Origin: Fulvia fulva
Lineage: Eukaryota; Ascomycota; Dothideomycetes; Mycosphaerellales; Mycosphaerellaceae
Direction of reading: 5' to 3'
Assembly: GCF_020509005.1 (NCBI RefSeq)
Contig: NC_063024.1
Span: 1,550,001-1,614,000 of the forward strand
DNA length: 64,000 nt
The notes below the pieces were generated by a model, which searched no databases, had not been told where the DNA came from, and saw only the letters and a program-made list of their open reading frames with translations. This document shows, piece after piece, positions 1 to 10,402 of this stretch. How positions within the stretch are numbered: the first letter of the stretch is position 1; the number at the start of each line of letters is the position of its first letter. The position numbers were made by a program, and so were the translations under genes.

Positions 1-188
1 ATATAATCCTACCCCTAGGAGTTAAAACACCTCTAAATATAGTGTTTCAGGTCCTACGAAGCCTTTATAGGCTTAAGTAAGCAGCTAGAGACTAGAATAA
101 GCTCTATGTTACGAAGCTAGAGAAGATTAGATTTACCTAGTCCTAGGTAGATCTATACCTACTTATCTATACGGATAGAGACCTTATA
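1..188 (+). mobile_element. Ty1/copia reverse-transcriptase fragment, RIPped
   Basis: This stretch is colinear with the reverse-transcriptase segment of the copia element at 49490-49680, reading in the same direction, but almost every CA and TG has become TA. It covers the region just before the YVDD catalytic motif. It begins off the window edge and ends at 188, where a DNA transposon starts. The copia homology does not resume after that transposon. It is a non-functional relic. Confidence 0.82.
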
Positions 189-249
189 ACGTACTTTACT
201 ACCGAGCGGGCTATACTACCGAGCGGGCTACTTTTACTAAGAACTATAC
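189..249 (+). repeat. Left terminal inverted repeat of the Fot1-like element
   Basis: About 60 bp, the reverse complement of 1262-1321 with a few transition differences. It contains two tandem copies of a word including ACCGAGCGGGCTA, a likely transposase-binding iteration. Confidence 0.8.
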
Positions 250-1261
250 CACTTCTATAGATATAGCTATATAACTACTATTATAGCGTATATTATCTTT
301 AAACGAGGCCAAACTGACCTTAGCTATCTAGGCTACGAAACGCGACGCGATAATTACGAATCGACTTACTATAAAGGTATACAACGCGTCTCGAACTATA
401 CTAGGGTATCGATTAAATAGACGACCTCCTCGAGGTGACTACGAGCCTAATTCGAAGAAGCTTATAGAGCTAGAAGAGAGGGTGATACTTAAATATATAC
501 TCGAGCTAGATCTTAGAGGTTTCCCGCTATTAAAGGCTAGTATATAAGTAATAGCCGATTTATTACTATAAGAGAAGGGTCTTAAGCCTACTAGTCTTAA
601 TTAGACAGACAGGTTTATTAGGCGGTATTGTAAGCTAAAGGTTTATATAACACGTAGATACGATCGTTAGTAAGCCCTAATAGAAGATCTAGACGTTATC
701 GAGAAGTAGTTCTTACTTATACGTAATATAAAGGAGAATTATAGTATCCTTAACTAGGACACCTATAACTTCGACGAGACAGGGTTTATAATAGGTGTCA
801 TTACGTCTTAGAGCGTCGTTACGGGTTTAGAAAGGCGTAGTAGAAAGAGGAAGGTCGTTTAATAGGGTAATAGAGAGGGAGTAGAGAGATAGCGTATTAG
901 ATAGCTCTTATACGAAGCGAGATTAGTAAGCTACGTAAGTCTAACGAGGCCCTTATATAGTAGAAAGCACGAAAGCGTAAGTACATTTAGTCTAGAGGGT
1001 CTCTAACCTTCGATAAGGCGTCGTAATTAATACCTCTAGAGGATACTAGGAGGTAGGAAGTAAGTAGAGAGTCGCTAGATAGTGTTTAGCTAGTACTAAG
1101 GCTACGACGCTATAAGCGATATAGCGAGTCGGGGCATAACGTACGTACCTATTAAGTAGACTCGCTAGATAGCGAAGAATCTAAAGAAGAATTGTCCTCC
1201 TAGTAACGATTCTATAGGATGTCGTTGTGTTAAGATACCGTCGCAATTAAAGTGGAAGTAG

Positions 1262-1321
1262 TACAGTTCTTAGCAAAAGTAGCCCGCTCGGTAGTATAGC
1301 CCGCTCGGTAGTAAAGTACGT
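1262..1321 (-). repeat. Right terminal inverted repeat of the Fot1-like element
   Basis: Complement of 189-249. It is followed directly by TA at 1322-1323, the expected target dinucleotide for this superfamily. Confidence 0.8.
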
Positions 1322-1389
1322 TATAAGTTATGACTTAGATATAAGAGAAATTAAAAAAAGTCTAAGAATCGCAAGTTTAGATTATGCTA

Positions 1390-1540
1390 GGGTTATAGCA
1401 GTACTTTCTAACATAATAAGGGTTATAGGAGTACTTTCTTAACACAATGTAGGGACATAGCGGTATGCTTTTGCTGTAAAGCGACACGGTAGTATTTTCC
1501 GACACAATGAGGGACATGGGAGTATTTCACCGGACAGATT
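1390..1540. repeat. Degenerate tandem repeat (about five units of 28-32 bp)
   Basis: Units start near 1390, 1420, 1452, 1483 and 1511. Each resembles GGGACATAGCAGTATTTTCC followed by a CGACACAATGA-like end. The two units nearest the transposon carry TA in place of some CA/TG, while the units nearest the gene keep ACACAATGA intact. The array marks the junction between RIPped repeat DNA and the gene island. No coding role is visible. Confidence 0.6.
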
Positions 1541-1943
1541 TGAAATCGGAGGCTGCCGAACCACAAAGTCCAAGGCAGAGCGAGATTCTACACCATACTT
1601 TGCCTCAACCGAAGAGTGTTCTGTCCCTCGTTGCCATAGCGAAACTGAAGTGCAGCTGCCCTCGACGCTCTTCACGATAATTATCACTGACTGTACCGAA
1701 GCGTTGCGGGCGAAGTCATTGCACATGATCACTGGAGTTTACTTGCCAGCAAACGTGAACGCAATGCGGCTAACGATGTTTCTAGCTATTTTCATTCACT
1801 GCGAAGCCTGTGACCCCGCCACTGCTCGAGTCCTGGCACTTTATAAGACTGCCACACTTTGTCAACTTTACTCGCACCAAAGCTCGGACATTCTGCAGCG
1901 CACCTCACAGACTCACGGCACCACAACCAAGGGCTCCGCCAAC

Positions 1944-3113
1944 ATGCCTCTCAACGCTCTACCACCCGAGATCTTCGAGACCGTCGCCCAACACCTAGAC
2001 CCAGCCGATCTCGTGGCGACTCGGCTCGTTTCCAGGGACATCGCAGCCAAGACTCTCCGCACATTCGCCACAGTGCACTTCACCGAAAAGTGCTTCCTTT
2101 TAAGCAGCAGGAACTGCCTTCTAGCCGCCATAGACATCGCAAAGCATCCAGTCTTCGGTCCAGCGCTCCGCAAGTTGTCGTTCTACATCGACACAGCGAA
2201 ACGACCACTTGAACTTGGTATTCCAGGAGGCTTCGGCGATGGCGGTCTTTGGGAGGCATATGAATCGAGATTGGCCATCTACGACTTCTACTCGGGGTTC
2301 ATAAGTGACACGGCGCTCGACTTCTCCGGCAAACCCGACGGCCTCGGGTCATGCGTTGGTACCTTGCTATCTGCGTTGGCAAGACTCAATCGAGTCGAAG
2401 AGGTGGTCGTTACAAACAGCGAAGCTTCAAGCATACTACCTGCCGCTGCACCAACCTTCAAGGATATGATCAGACTACATACGCTGGAGGTGGACGAAAC
2501 ATTCGGAAGTGTCGCTACATGTTTGCTGGATCAGGCGATCGGCTTCCTTCGTTGGCCAGCGCTCGAAGCCTTCACCATGGCTGGCACAGATTGGGCCCTG
2601 AGACCGAGCACGGTGGTCGACTCTCCCATCCGCGAGACTGCGCCGTGCGGATTCCTGGCATGCGAAACGACGCTTCGACTCCGGCGCATCACCCTCGCAC
2701 TGCAAATCGCCAGGTTTCACAGCCTAGACCAAGAGATTCTTTTCATCTTCATCACTCTGCAGCATAACTTCGAGCTAGAATATCTGGACCTAAGCTTTGC
2801 AGATATCAGGTACGGACCCTTTCGTAGACTCACCTGGCTAGCCACCGATGCCTTGTTCGGATACCAGCACCCTGCTATCTTCGTGGCTCTGAAGGAATTT
2901 CGGCTCGCAGGAGTCAGCGTTACACTTTCTGCGCTGAGGAACTTCGTCAAAGATCAGCCTGTTCTTCAGGAGCTCGTCCTGGCAGACAGCGTCATCCGTC
3001 TGCAAGGGGTCCGATTTGAAGACCTGCGGGAAGAGGGGGAAGGGTGTTATGGTGAGACGTTGTCCCGTATCCTTGGCGTGCACACGCGTATTGGCGCGGT
3101 CAGCCTGGTATGA
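1944..3113 (+). CDS. F-box domain protein
   Basis: A single uninterrupted reading frame of 389 residues. I start at the ATG at 1944 because the F-box begins immediately (MPLNALPPEIFETVAQHL, then DLVATRLVSRDIA). The frame stays open upstream to 1650, but that extension has no domain-like character. The F-box occupies about residues 1-45. By family knowledge it binds Skp1 and makes the protein a substrate receptor of an SCF ubiquitin ligase. The rest is leucine-rich without regular repeats that I can define, as in many fungal F-box proteins of unknown target. GC and codon use look normal and there is no RIP signature, although the gene is only about 400 bp from the repeat boundary. The substrate is unknown. 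Confidence 0.85.
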   Translation: MPLNALPPEIFETVAQHLDPADLVATRLVSRDIAAKTLRTFATVHFTEKCFLLSSRNCLLAAIDIAKHPVFGPALRKLSFYIDTAKRPLELGIPGGFGDGGLWEAYESRLAIYDFYSGFISDTALDFSGKPDGLGSCVGTLLSALARLNRVEEVVVTNSEASSILPAAAPTFKDMIRLHTLEVDETFGSVATCLLDQAIGFLRWPALEAFTMAGTDWALRPSTVVDSPIRETAPCGFLACETTLRLRRITLALQIARFHSLDQEILFIFITLQHNFELEYLDLSFADIRYGPFRRLTWLATDALFGYQHPAIFVALKEFRLAGVSVTLSALRNFVKDQPVLQELVLADSVIRLQGVRFEDLREEGEGCYGETLSRILGVHTRIGAVSLV

Positions 3114-3715
3114 TTTCCGCACATTTACGCTCGTGCATGGGCGATGTTCATGGATGGACTGGATCCACTCGAGCTCAGAGAGGAGTGGGAAAGGAGCGGA
3201 ATGGCGGAGGTACGGTCAATTGATGCGGGCTTGACCCTCAATCACATGCCGCGCTTTCGTGCTCTTGATGCCGGCGTGTAACGTAGCTGCCTTCGACGAA
3301 ACAACAAGAGTGCACACTTGTGTAGAACAAGAACTCGGCCATCGGTCTTCACTCCGTATATCACATTCTCTGGCAAAGCTCATCTCGATCTTCAATCCTT
3401 GCTCAATCGCATGGATCGGGACATGGATGTCGTTGGTGTCCGACAAAGTTCCGGCAGGTGGATGACACTTCACTTCATCAGCACGATGTGCTCTACTGTA
3501 CTGAACATATTGAGTAGTCCAAGCGGCGTTGTGTCTAAGACCTGCAAGTGAATGATCTCGCTACTGTCTCTCTAGGTGATGTTTGGCAGTTGCGCTAGCG
3601 AACTCAAAGCAACATTGCAGCAGTTATGCTGCAGCTCCTGAAAGAAGCTACGACAAACACCATATCTGCAAATTCGACCACTTCAACAGGACTTCAATGT
3701 TGGGTACACATCATC
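3114..3715. other. Intergenic region between F-box and BTB genes
   Basis: About 600 bp of normal-composition DNA. Short overlapping frames exist on both strands, but none has a recognisable domain, splice continuity or coding character. I see no RNA gene or repeat. Confidence 0.6.
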
Positions 3716-4470
3716 ATGGCGGTAGAAGAGCGACCTGCTCTCGATCCGCTGGCGCCGACGAAGTCAGAGCATGAAGCACACGAACAGGCAATGTACAGCA
3801 CAGTCACATCTCCGTCACCAGGAACACCAACTAACGTTGTCACGGCAGCGCCCCTCACGACCTCCTCATCATCTCCGTCGGCCAAGACTTAGACCAAACC
3901 AAGTTCTGCCTCCCCAAGACCCTGGCCTGTGCAAAATCTCCTGTCCTAGCAGCAGCATGCGAGAACTACCAACACCAATTCCCCGCCTCACCAATCGCCC
4001 TACGCCTCAAGGACATGGTCCCCTACTGCTTCGCGATCTACCATCACTGGCTACAATCCGGTCACCTGAACACTGAACCAAACTCGTACAAAGGCCCCGT
4101 CCGCCGCCACAGCAAGGAGTCTTTCTCACACCCGATCTGCGCCTACGTAGTTGGCGAACAGCTTAAGGACGTCTCACTTCGACATGCGGCTATTGAGAAG
4201 TGCTGCGAGATTCATCAGAGGGAGGGTATCATCCCGAGTATCTACCATGTGGAGTATGTCTGGGAGCATACGAGGGAGGACGCGCCATTGAGGGTGTGGA
4301 TGATGGATGTGTGGAGCGTTGATGTTGATGAAGAGTTGTTTGTGGAGTTGATGGATGAGTTGCCTGGAGGGTTTCTTGTGGAAGTTGTGAGGCGGGTTTT
4401 CAGGTTGAGGGATAGGGCGAAGAGGGGGATGAGGTTGGTTGATGAAGCGGGGAGTTATTTTGGGTCGTGA
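3716..4470 (+). CDS. BTB/POZ domain protein
   Basis: Two exons, 3716-3792 and 3849-4470, joined across a 56-nt intron (GTACAG start, CTAAC branch site, CAG end). They encode 232 residues. Removing the intron brings two otherwise separate frames together in phase, giving a run through HDLLIISVG and KTLACAKSPVLAAACENY. That is the classic fungal BTB core of a D-hhh-G line followed by a 'h-c-k-S-P-h-a-a-C' helix. The C-terminal half follows the usual layout of fungal BTB proteins. BTB domains dimerise and often recruit Cullin-3. The ligase partner here is inference. The start ATG has a good context (catcATGG), and an alternative in-frame ATG lies at 3626. The chosen 5' splice site is not ideal but is the only one that restores the frame. 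Confidence 0.75.
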
Positions 4471-4848
4471 GGGAGTTTGCGCGACCTGTTGCGGTGAGGC
4501 AAAGCTGTCCAGAACATAAGTCAGCGCTGGTATCATTGTTGATGTGGTCTTGAAGACTTTGAGAGTTCACGCCACGCTAGGGTGAAACGTCCTTGCTGTG
4601 CCGCATGTACTTAGCCGCCCACCACCACCATCACCATCACCACCATACGCTTTGAGTGGCACAGCACTTTAAAAATGATCCTGAAAGCTTCATCGAAGCC
4701 GTCGAAACATGAGGACTCTCTCAGCGTCCCATTCTGCCAAGCCATCTCAGCCAGATACCTCCACGCACTGGCGCCGAGTATCAATATTATCACCTCCTTC
4801 GTCAGCACTACACGTTACCTCAACGAGTAACTTGCTGCAAATCCAGCA
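4471..4848. other. Intergenic region with a CCA microsatellite
   Basis: It contains an imperfect (CCA/CAT)n tract at 4617-4645 and no convincing gene on either strand. The minus-strand frame at 4611-4808 is partly generated by this tract. Confidence 0.6.
4617..4645. repeat. CCA/TCA trinucleotide microsatellite
   Basis: About nine imperfect copies of CCA with ATCACC variants, in intergenic DNA upstream of the broken surface-protein gene. Confidence 0.75.
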
Positions 4849-5418
4849 ATGAAGCCATCATTACCCACCATTACTCTCCTCGTTGTGACCGGCGCTCCCC
4901 ACTTGCCGTCCGCCGCTGCAGCACCTCCACAATACGACCCCAACGACCCCGACCTCTTCTGTATAGCTCCTCGCTCGCCCTGCGACTGGCGTGCCGCTCT
5001 CCGCCATGGTACAGAGTGGTGGTTCGCAAACGACAAGGCAGTCTCCGAAGTGCAGAAACGTTAGTCCATTCCCAATCCCGCAGCCCCGGCCCCAGCAGCA
5101 GGAATCGAGGCCGGAGCTGACTTCGCTGCAGGGCCTCTTCACGAGTTTGATTCGACGAAAACTGTAGCGACGGTGACGATGACTACGTCTGGGATGAGCG
5201 TGACTTCCACGGTTCCGGGTGAGGTCAAACAGGAAGGAAATGGGACGGTTTCGACGAAGAATGAGTCGCAAGTGTCGACTGTGACGGCGTCGGGGACGCC
5301 TCTCCGGTCGGTTGAGGATGCGAGCTCTGGGCAGGTCAGCGAGGCGACACATGTAGGACTTGGGGCCGGGGTCTAGGCTGGGATCGTGGGAGTCGCAGCG
5401 TTGATGTATCGCTTGTAA
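4849..5418 (+). pseudogene. Signal-peptide/Ser-Thr-rich/transmembrane surface protein, two in-frame TAG stops
   Basis: One frame runs 190 codons from ATG 4849 to TAA 5416-5418 but is broken by TAG at 5062-5064 and 5374-5376. Read through, it has a signal-peptide-like N-terminus (MKPSLPTITLLVVTGAP), a short Trp/Cys-containing segment, a long Ser/Thr-rich stretch (near 5140-5340, probably O-glycosylated) and a Gly/Ala/Val/Leu C-terminal helix ending in MYRL. This is the architecture of small fungal wall-sensor-like or cell-surface proteins, with no family I can name. No splice pair of normal size removes the first stop; GT...CAG here would be only about 24 nt. Both stops are one C-to-T change in CpA from CAG, the RIP-type change, although the gene is not part of a visible repeat. 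Stop-codon readthrough or a sequencing error cannot be excluded. Confidence 0.55.
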
Positions 5419-5686
5419 TGAAGTAACACCCTGGCTAGGAGAATATAATGGGTGTAGAATCCGTGATGGGGAAAACCCTGGAGCCAGTGCGGGTTATCAC
5501 TTAATCTCAGCGGAGACGTCGGGCCAGATTGTGGCAAGCCGCTCATATTAGTATGCTGTGTTACGACCGCACGAGAGAGGAGCATGGTATCGCAACGAAG
5601 AGCAATGTGTGCACGCTATCCAGTACGGTACGGAGCAATTCCTGGCCATACTGCTCCTCCGCCGTCTCAAACCCGTAGAGCCTTGG

Positions 5687-7540
5687 TCAGCACACTTCCA
5701 CATCGGTCCCTTCAGCCTCGAGCACGATGCAATCTTTCGGAAGGAACCCTACCCCAACTCGCTCGTATGTCTCTCCTTCGTCACTCTTGCGTATCAGGAG
5801 TAGGTAATGCCTCTGGGTTGGGGAGGGGCTCTCGGTCTTCAATTTTCCAATGATTACGCCTTTCGTCAGACTGTCATGCAACGCTTCCCGGTCCCAGACA
5901 AGATACATCTCGCCTACCTTGCCCGTCCATCCACTGAACCTGAGAGCTCTTGCGACAGCGTTTATCCCAGGCTTCCGTACGCCACTGGTAGAAGAGTGTC
6001 GAAGGCTCAAGGCGGTCGCCGAAAGGAGGACCAGGGTGATTGATAATCGCTAGTCCACTCTATCTTTCCGAACGGTAACTCAAGCAAGTTGACTGCGCCC
6101 ATGTACGCCATCCAAGACCATGATGGTATTTGGCCTCGTTCTTTGCTGAAGTCAATTTTGCCGAGAGTGGGCTCCTCGTCAGCACGTTGCCATAGTATGC
6201 TCCGGCCAAGGTATTTCTCAAACACGCCGTAGCCGCCTCTGGAATCGAATGCACGACAAAGTCTCTCCTCAATTCCGGCAATTGCGATTGGACGATCCTG
6301 CTCGTAAGTGAATGCCAGCCGAGAGTATTGCTCGTACAGCTTTTGAGAAAGCAGTATCTTCCCGCCTTTTGTTTCCATCTCAGCAAGACGAGGGAAGTTT
6401 GGATCACCGAGGAAAGCGGCTTGCTTGCTAAAAAGATCCACGTCAGCTCCGGATTTGAAGTACCTTCGCATATTGCACGTACTTGCGCATCTTAGTCATG
6501 GTCTCGCATCGAATGCCTTCACCACATTCCCAGTACATTTGTCGCTCTCTGAAGTAGATCGTTCGACGGGCCAAAGCACGCTCTTGCAGGACCCACGCCC
6601 GTTTGTTCAAGTGCCCTTCGATGACGTCTCTCTGAAAGTCATCAATGTCTTCTGCTATGAAGAGGGAGCTGTTAGGAAGCGGAATAGACTTTCTTGGTTC
6701 AGGCTCCCCAAGAAAGCCGTCGGAGACTCCGGTCGACCTGCTTGCAGCAATGACACAGTAAGCGACACTGAAGACATCTAACATGCGGGCAGCCTCCTCG
6801 TCCCAGTCATCGTTGTCATCTTGTACGATGCACAATGAATCAATCCAAAGATATGGCGTCTTGATGTCCCTAGCGACTTTGACGGCATCTTGAACAAGAA
6901 GAGGGAGGTCCTCAATGTTGATGCGCCTCTTGTGAAGGGACAGGTTCGCAGTGGTCGTCTGATAATATTGGTGTACGCCAGGATTACCCCATCTGTATGA
7001 GAGTGCAGCATATTTGCATAAGCCACTAGGCCCAGTGGGAATGTCGGCTGAGTCAAGGAGTCTGATATCACCTGAAATTGCTGTATGTAACGCCAGCAGT
7101 CGGGTTGGCAAGCGTGGTGGAAGTCGCAAGTCTTCCTCTCGGCAGCACGTTGGATGATTCGCATCGCAGTCTTGTAGCCACTGCTGCAGCAAGATACCAT
7201 GAGCAGAGCTCTCGATACCAGGGAGACGTGGGGAGGAGATCTGGACGTCCTTGTATGCTGCACTGATGTCCTCATCTGTTGATGACACTGTCAACACGAG
7301 CTGTATGTCTGAGCATCATAGCCACGAACCTGGTAGTCGTCCAATGGTCAAACTTTGCTTCAGTTGACCTTCCTGCTCCACTAGGATTCTTGAATCTACT
7401 GTGCGAATGCTCACCGGGGGTACGGTATTGCCGTACGTATGATTGCGATCGACACCGCGAAGCAGCATTGCACAGAGGACGCATGTGGTGTCGAACTTTG
7501 TACGATCGACTCGAAAATTCGCCATTATGTGCGTGGCCAT
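5687..7540 (-). CDS. HET-domain (heterokaryon incompatibility) protein
   Basis: Four exons on the minus strand: 7540-7330, 7275-6483, 6427-6032 and 5984-5687, giving 565 residues in phase. Introns: 7276-7329 (54 nt, ends TCAACAG), 6428-6482 (55 nt, GTACGT, GCTGAC branch, TTTTTAG) and 5985-6031 (47 nt, weak GTCCTC donor; an indel is the alternative). HET signatures are YAALSYRWG (about residues 159-167), YLWIDSLCIVQDD (about 212-224) and a WVLQERALARRTIYF block near 300. A Cys-rich N-terminal segment (CVLCAML) is common in this family. HET proteins trigger cell death or growth arrest on non-self recognition when strains fuse; the trigger here is unknown. The start is uncertain. The first in-frame ATG is at 7538-7540, but the frame stays open to 7663 with a CQTC motif, so an upstream exon is possible. 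Confidence 0.82.
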
Positions 7541-7765
7541 ACTACGGCATGTCTGGCATAGAGCAGGAGCTGATGCAGGCCCTTTGGCAGGTGCGATTAC
7601 TCCCGCGGCGAAGGACTCAGCAAAGACGTTGTCTGTGGTGTGGGACCAACTGTGCTGATCCAAGGGTCATGCATATACCAGAGCGTTGTTAGTAAAGGTC
7701 ATTCCCGCTGACAATGGTTGTGCTCACTGTGTCCTAGAATTCACATGTCACAACGGTGTGGCTAG
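7541..7765. other. Intergenic space between HET and kinase genes
   Basis: Both genes are on the minus strand, with the kinase upstream. The segment may include the true first exon of the HET gene (open frame 7541-7663) and the kinase 3' UTR. Nothing else was recognised. Confidence 0.4.
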
Positions 7766-10161
7766 TCAGTGTCCATCGTGACTCACTCGTTCATTTCGTC
7801 CGCCATGCAAAGGCACATCCTTTCCGGCTAGCGGCGACAGACTGCCTGAAGGGTGCACTCTAGGCTGATTGCCTGGTAAGAGGCGTGATTCGTATGTACT
7901 TTTCGTGGTTCCTGGACGTCTTGAGGCGTTGAGAATACCATCAACGTCGTACGTACGGCCATCGATCGGCTTCCTGGGTGTATGGAGATATTGGGCACCT
8001 GAATCGGTGGCCTTGGCCTTCTCGACGATGCCCTCCAACTCCTTGAGCAGCACGTCGGCTTTCACGCGATGCGGTGGTGGTAGCGATCGATCTTCGAGAT
8101 GGACGACTAGCAGTCTGTCGCGGATCAGAGTGACGACATCGCGAATGGCGTTGCCCCAGGCATCGGTGTCCTGCAGATCATGGTCGAGAATATTATCCAT
8201 CAGCTGCGCGACAGAGCTGTTCACTTCTGCCCCAGATGGCTCCAATCGGGTGTAAAAGTTGGTCCCTTTGGAAGCATCGAAGGGTAGGTTTCGGAATTGA
8301 TCAAGTCCAGTCTGACCATACAGCAACCATAAAATGTGCTGTTGGCGGTTGTGAACCTCCAAAGGTAAGCGTAGCGGAGTGGAGCTCTCTACCAACCCTT
8401 CTAGACTGCAAAGTAGCGTGCGATCCACGCTAGAGCTACCCGACGTACAGCGCTTATTATACGACGACATAGGCGTTAGCGACGAGTATATGTTTGCGAG
8501 TTCGCCAACAGGCACAGTGCGGTAGATCACGTGACCCTTGAACTTGAAAGTTGACCAATCAGAGCGGGCGCCAAGGCTAGTTGAGGGCTGGTGATAGAGC
8601 TCCACTCCCTCTTCGCTGACGCCACCACCTACGCTCGAGTGTTCGCAAGCTCACACGTCGCTACGGTGGATGGCTAGCGCTCGTCGATCGTTACGCTTAA
8701 CAATGGTCTCGAGCATGATGCATCCAAATGACCAGATGTCGTACTGTCTTGATCTGGCGCGATTGTTTTGGAGGTCTGTACGAACATCTGGGGGCTCGTA
8801 TATGACGGTGCCGAATTGAGTTCCAGTGACTCCTCTTCGGCGTGCGGTGGCCTGACTGTGCATCTTCGCCAATCCAACGTCAGCAATGCGCCAGATGCCG
8901 CATGTACTCACAGCGTCGAGGAATACGAGAATGTTCTCGGGCTTCAAATCCCCATGACGCCAGTTTGAAGCATCATCGTTCAGCAGAGCATCTCCTGAAG
9001 TACCTTTGTCGTTGATAGTTATCTCCGGGAATACCACACCAGCGGCGCCGCTTCCGACGTCATCCAGAGCAGCGGCTCTCGACGGAGCATTCTTCTGATT
9101 GTGCAACTTGCCAATAGCACTTGCTAGGCCTCGAAGTTGGTCGATCACGGCGGATCGTTGTTGACTGGTCCTCGCCTTCGTGAATGATCCCGGAGGCCGC
9201 TTCCAGAAATCGCGCAAATCACCACCGTCCGCCCACTCGGAAACTATAAGATATCTGTTCGCGCGAGTGTCTTCGGGATCGTTTTCAAGGGTGATAGCAG
9301 CGATATGACTGACTAGATGGGGATGCTGGTCGGATGATTTGCGTGCGTTCATCTTCTTCAGGTTGTCGACCTCTTTCCGGAAAGCAAGCTGCGCCGACAT
9401 ACCTGCAGTAGCATTTGAGGCCACTTGCCTGAACTCCTTGATGGCAATGCAAAACTTGCCACCGGGAAGCTGTCATTCCTTATCAACAAAGGTTACTATC
9501 GCGGCTCCGCCGAGCAGCTTACCTCGTCAAAGCCCTCAACGTGGTTTGCGTGCAAGTAAGCCTTACTGACACTTCCGAAGTTGCCACTGGAGACCTCTTC
9601 GGCATACCCCGTGAAGGGCAAGATGGTTCGCGCCGGTAGGGTGTGCTCCAGCCGAGCCCTGGTAAATGTGGGCGCAAGAAACGTCCACTGGGTGTTGTAG
9701 AAGCTCTCCCATATGCCCCAACTATCGTCACCCCAGTAGTCGAACGCTTGCAACTCGGGGCGTGTCGCTCGAATAGCTTCTTGGTCGTACTCACTCGTAG
9801 GGACGTCCGGAATTGGCAATCTCCGATCGCAAAGCCCATGCTGCAGACACATCTCAACGATTGATTGCAAAAGAAGCTTTGACCCATAACTTCCACAGTT
9901 GCTGCGCAGTATTGTAGCGAACACTAACGTGGCCTCATCAGCTACAAGCTTGATCAGAGTATCCTCGGCGGTCGGCATGCATTCTTTGATACGGTCGATC
10001 TGGAGGAGCTTGGACAAACAGTTTCGAGGCAGGAACTTGTTGTCTCCTGAAAGCCAATGATCAACGCATAGATTCTGTCTGAAGTCCTCTTTGAGTCTGG
10101 TGACGGGGTCTTTGACCTGTTCGCCCGAACGATGTCGTGCTGGTGAAAGTTGCTGTTTCAT
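7766..10161 (-). CDS. Fungal-type protein kinase domain protein
   Basis: Three exons, 10161-9523, 9469-8702 and 8338-7766, give 659 residues. The introns are 9470-9522 (53 nt, GTAAGC donor) and 8339-8701 (363 nt). Kinase landmarks: degenerate glycine loop SSGNFGSV (about 191-198), beta-3 lysine in CIAIKEF (K224), catalytic loop HGDLKPEN (385-392, Gly replacing the usual Arg), DVG in place of DFG (410-412), YEPPDV for the APE region (437-442) and YDIWSFGC for subdomain IX. After the last intron, WLLYG and a helical C-terminal lobe follow, as in a large family of fungal kinase-domain proteins of unknown substrate. The N-terminal 190 residues are an unassigned helical domain. The catalytic Lys, Asp and metal-binding Asp are present, so activity is plausible. 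The C-terminal intron is unusually long because it holds a MITE-like insert with an in-frame TGA at 8651-8653. If that intron were not spliced, the kinase would truncate there. Confidence 0.82.
8364..8629. mobile_element. MITE-like inverted-repeat insert inside a kinase intron
   Basis: The left end (8364-8393, including GGAGTGGAGCTCTCTACC) is complementary to the right segment 8590-8629 (including GGTGATAGAGCTCCACTCC), with a short indel beside GCG(T)AGCG. A second outer match joins GTAAGCGTA at 8365-8373 with its complement near 8692-8700, so the true right edge may be 8701. There is no coding capacity. It accounts for most of the 363-nt intron, while other introns in this window are 47-59 nt. 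The element family is not recognised, no second copy was seen in this window, and I could not define a clean target duplication. Confidence 0.5.
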
Positions 10162-10402
10162 CTCAATGTAAAGGCTGCCTCAGCTGTGCATGGTTAGTCT
10201 GTAGCGAGGACACGGACCTATATAGATGACGCCAGGACACACGTTACTCCATGGCGGCCTGCTAGGTTGAGGCTCAGTAAGCCACACTGCAAAGTGCACA
10301 CAATCGATACGCTCGAGGGAGCTAAGAGCACCGAATCATCATTGTTGAGCCAACACCGATGTCACCATGTACTGATGGTTACTGCAACCACCAGATCAGC
10401 TG

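Larger units (their letters stand above)
189..1321 (+). mobile_element. Fot1/pogo-like (Tc1-mariner) DNA transposon, internally deleted and RIPped
   Basis: An inverted terminal repeat of about 60 bp begins ACGTACTTTACTACCGAGCG at 189 and ends as its complement at 1321. TA dinucleotides lie on both sides (187-188 and 1322-1323). Within each repeat a 17-bp word containing CTACCGAGCGGGCTA occurs twice in tandem. Conceptual reading on + gives the N-terminal DNA-binding part of a Fot1-type transposase and an NFDETGF-like block near 765-800, which carries the first catalytic Asp. After a GNRE-like block near 865 it jumps to the C-terminal tail, so most of the DDE catalytic core is missing. At 1,133 bp it is well short of the roughly 2 kb of full Fot1-type elements. 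Several TAG stops fit RIP. It could move only with a transposase supplied in trans. Confidence 0.8.

Noticed and set aside
3258..3551. Overlapping short frames between F-box and BTB genes
   Set aside because: Three frames on two strands compete, with no domain, no splice continuity and no good start context.
4611..4808. 65-codon minus-strand frame with a hydrophobic end
   Set aside because: Its Val/Met-rich C-terminus is generated by the CCA/CAT microsatellite, and no homologous features are visible.
8339..8605. Apparent N-terminal coding extension of the kinase C-terminal exon
   Set aside because: It lies within the MITE-like insert and separates kinase subdomain IX from the WLLYG block that should follow it closely. 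An intron GT...CAG removes it in phase.
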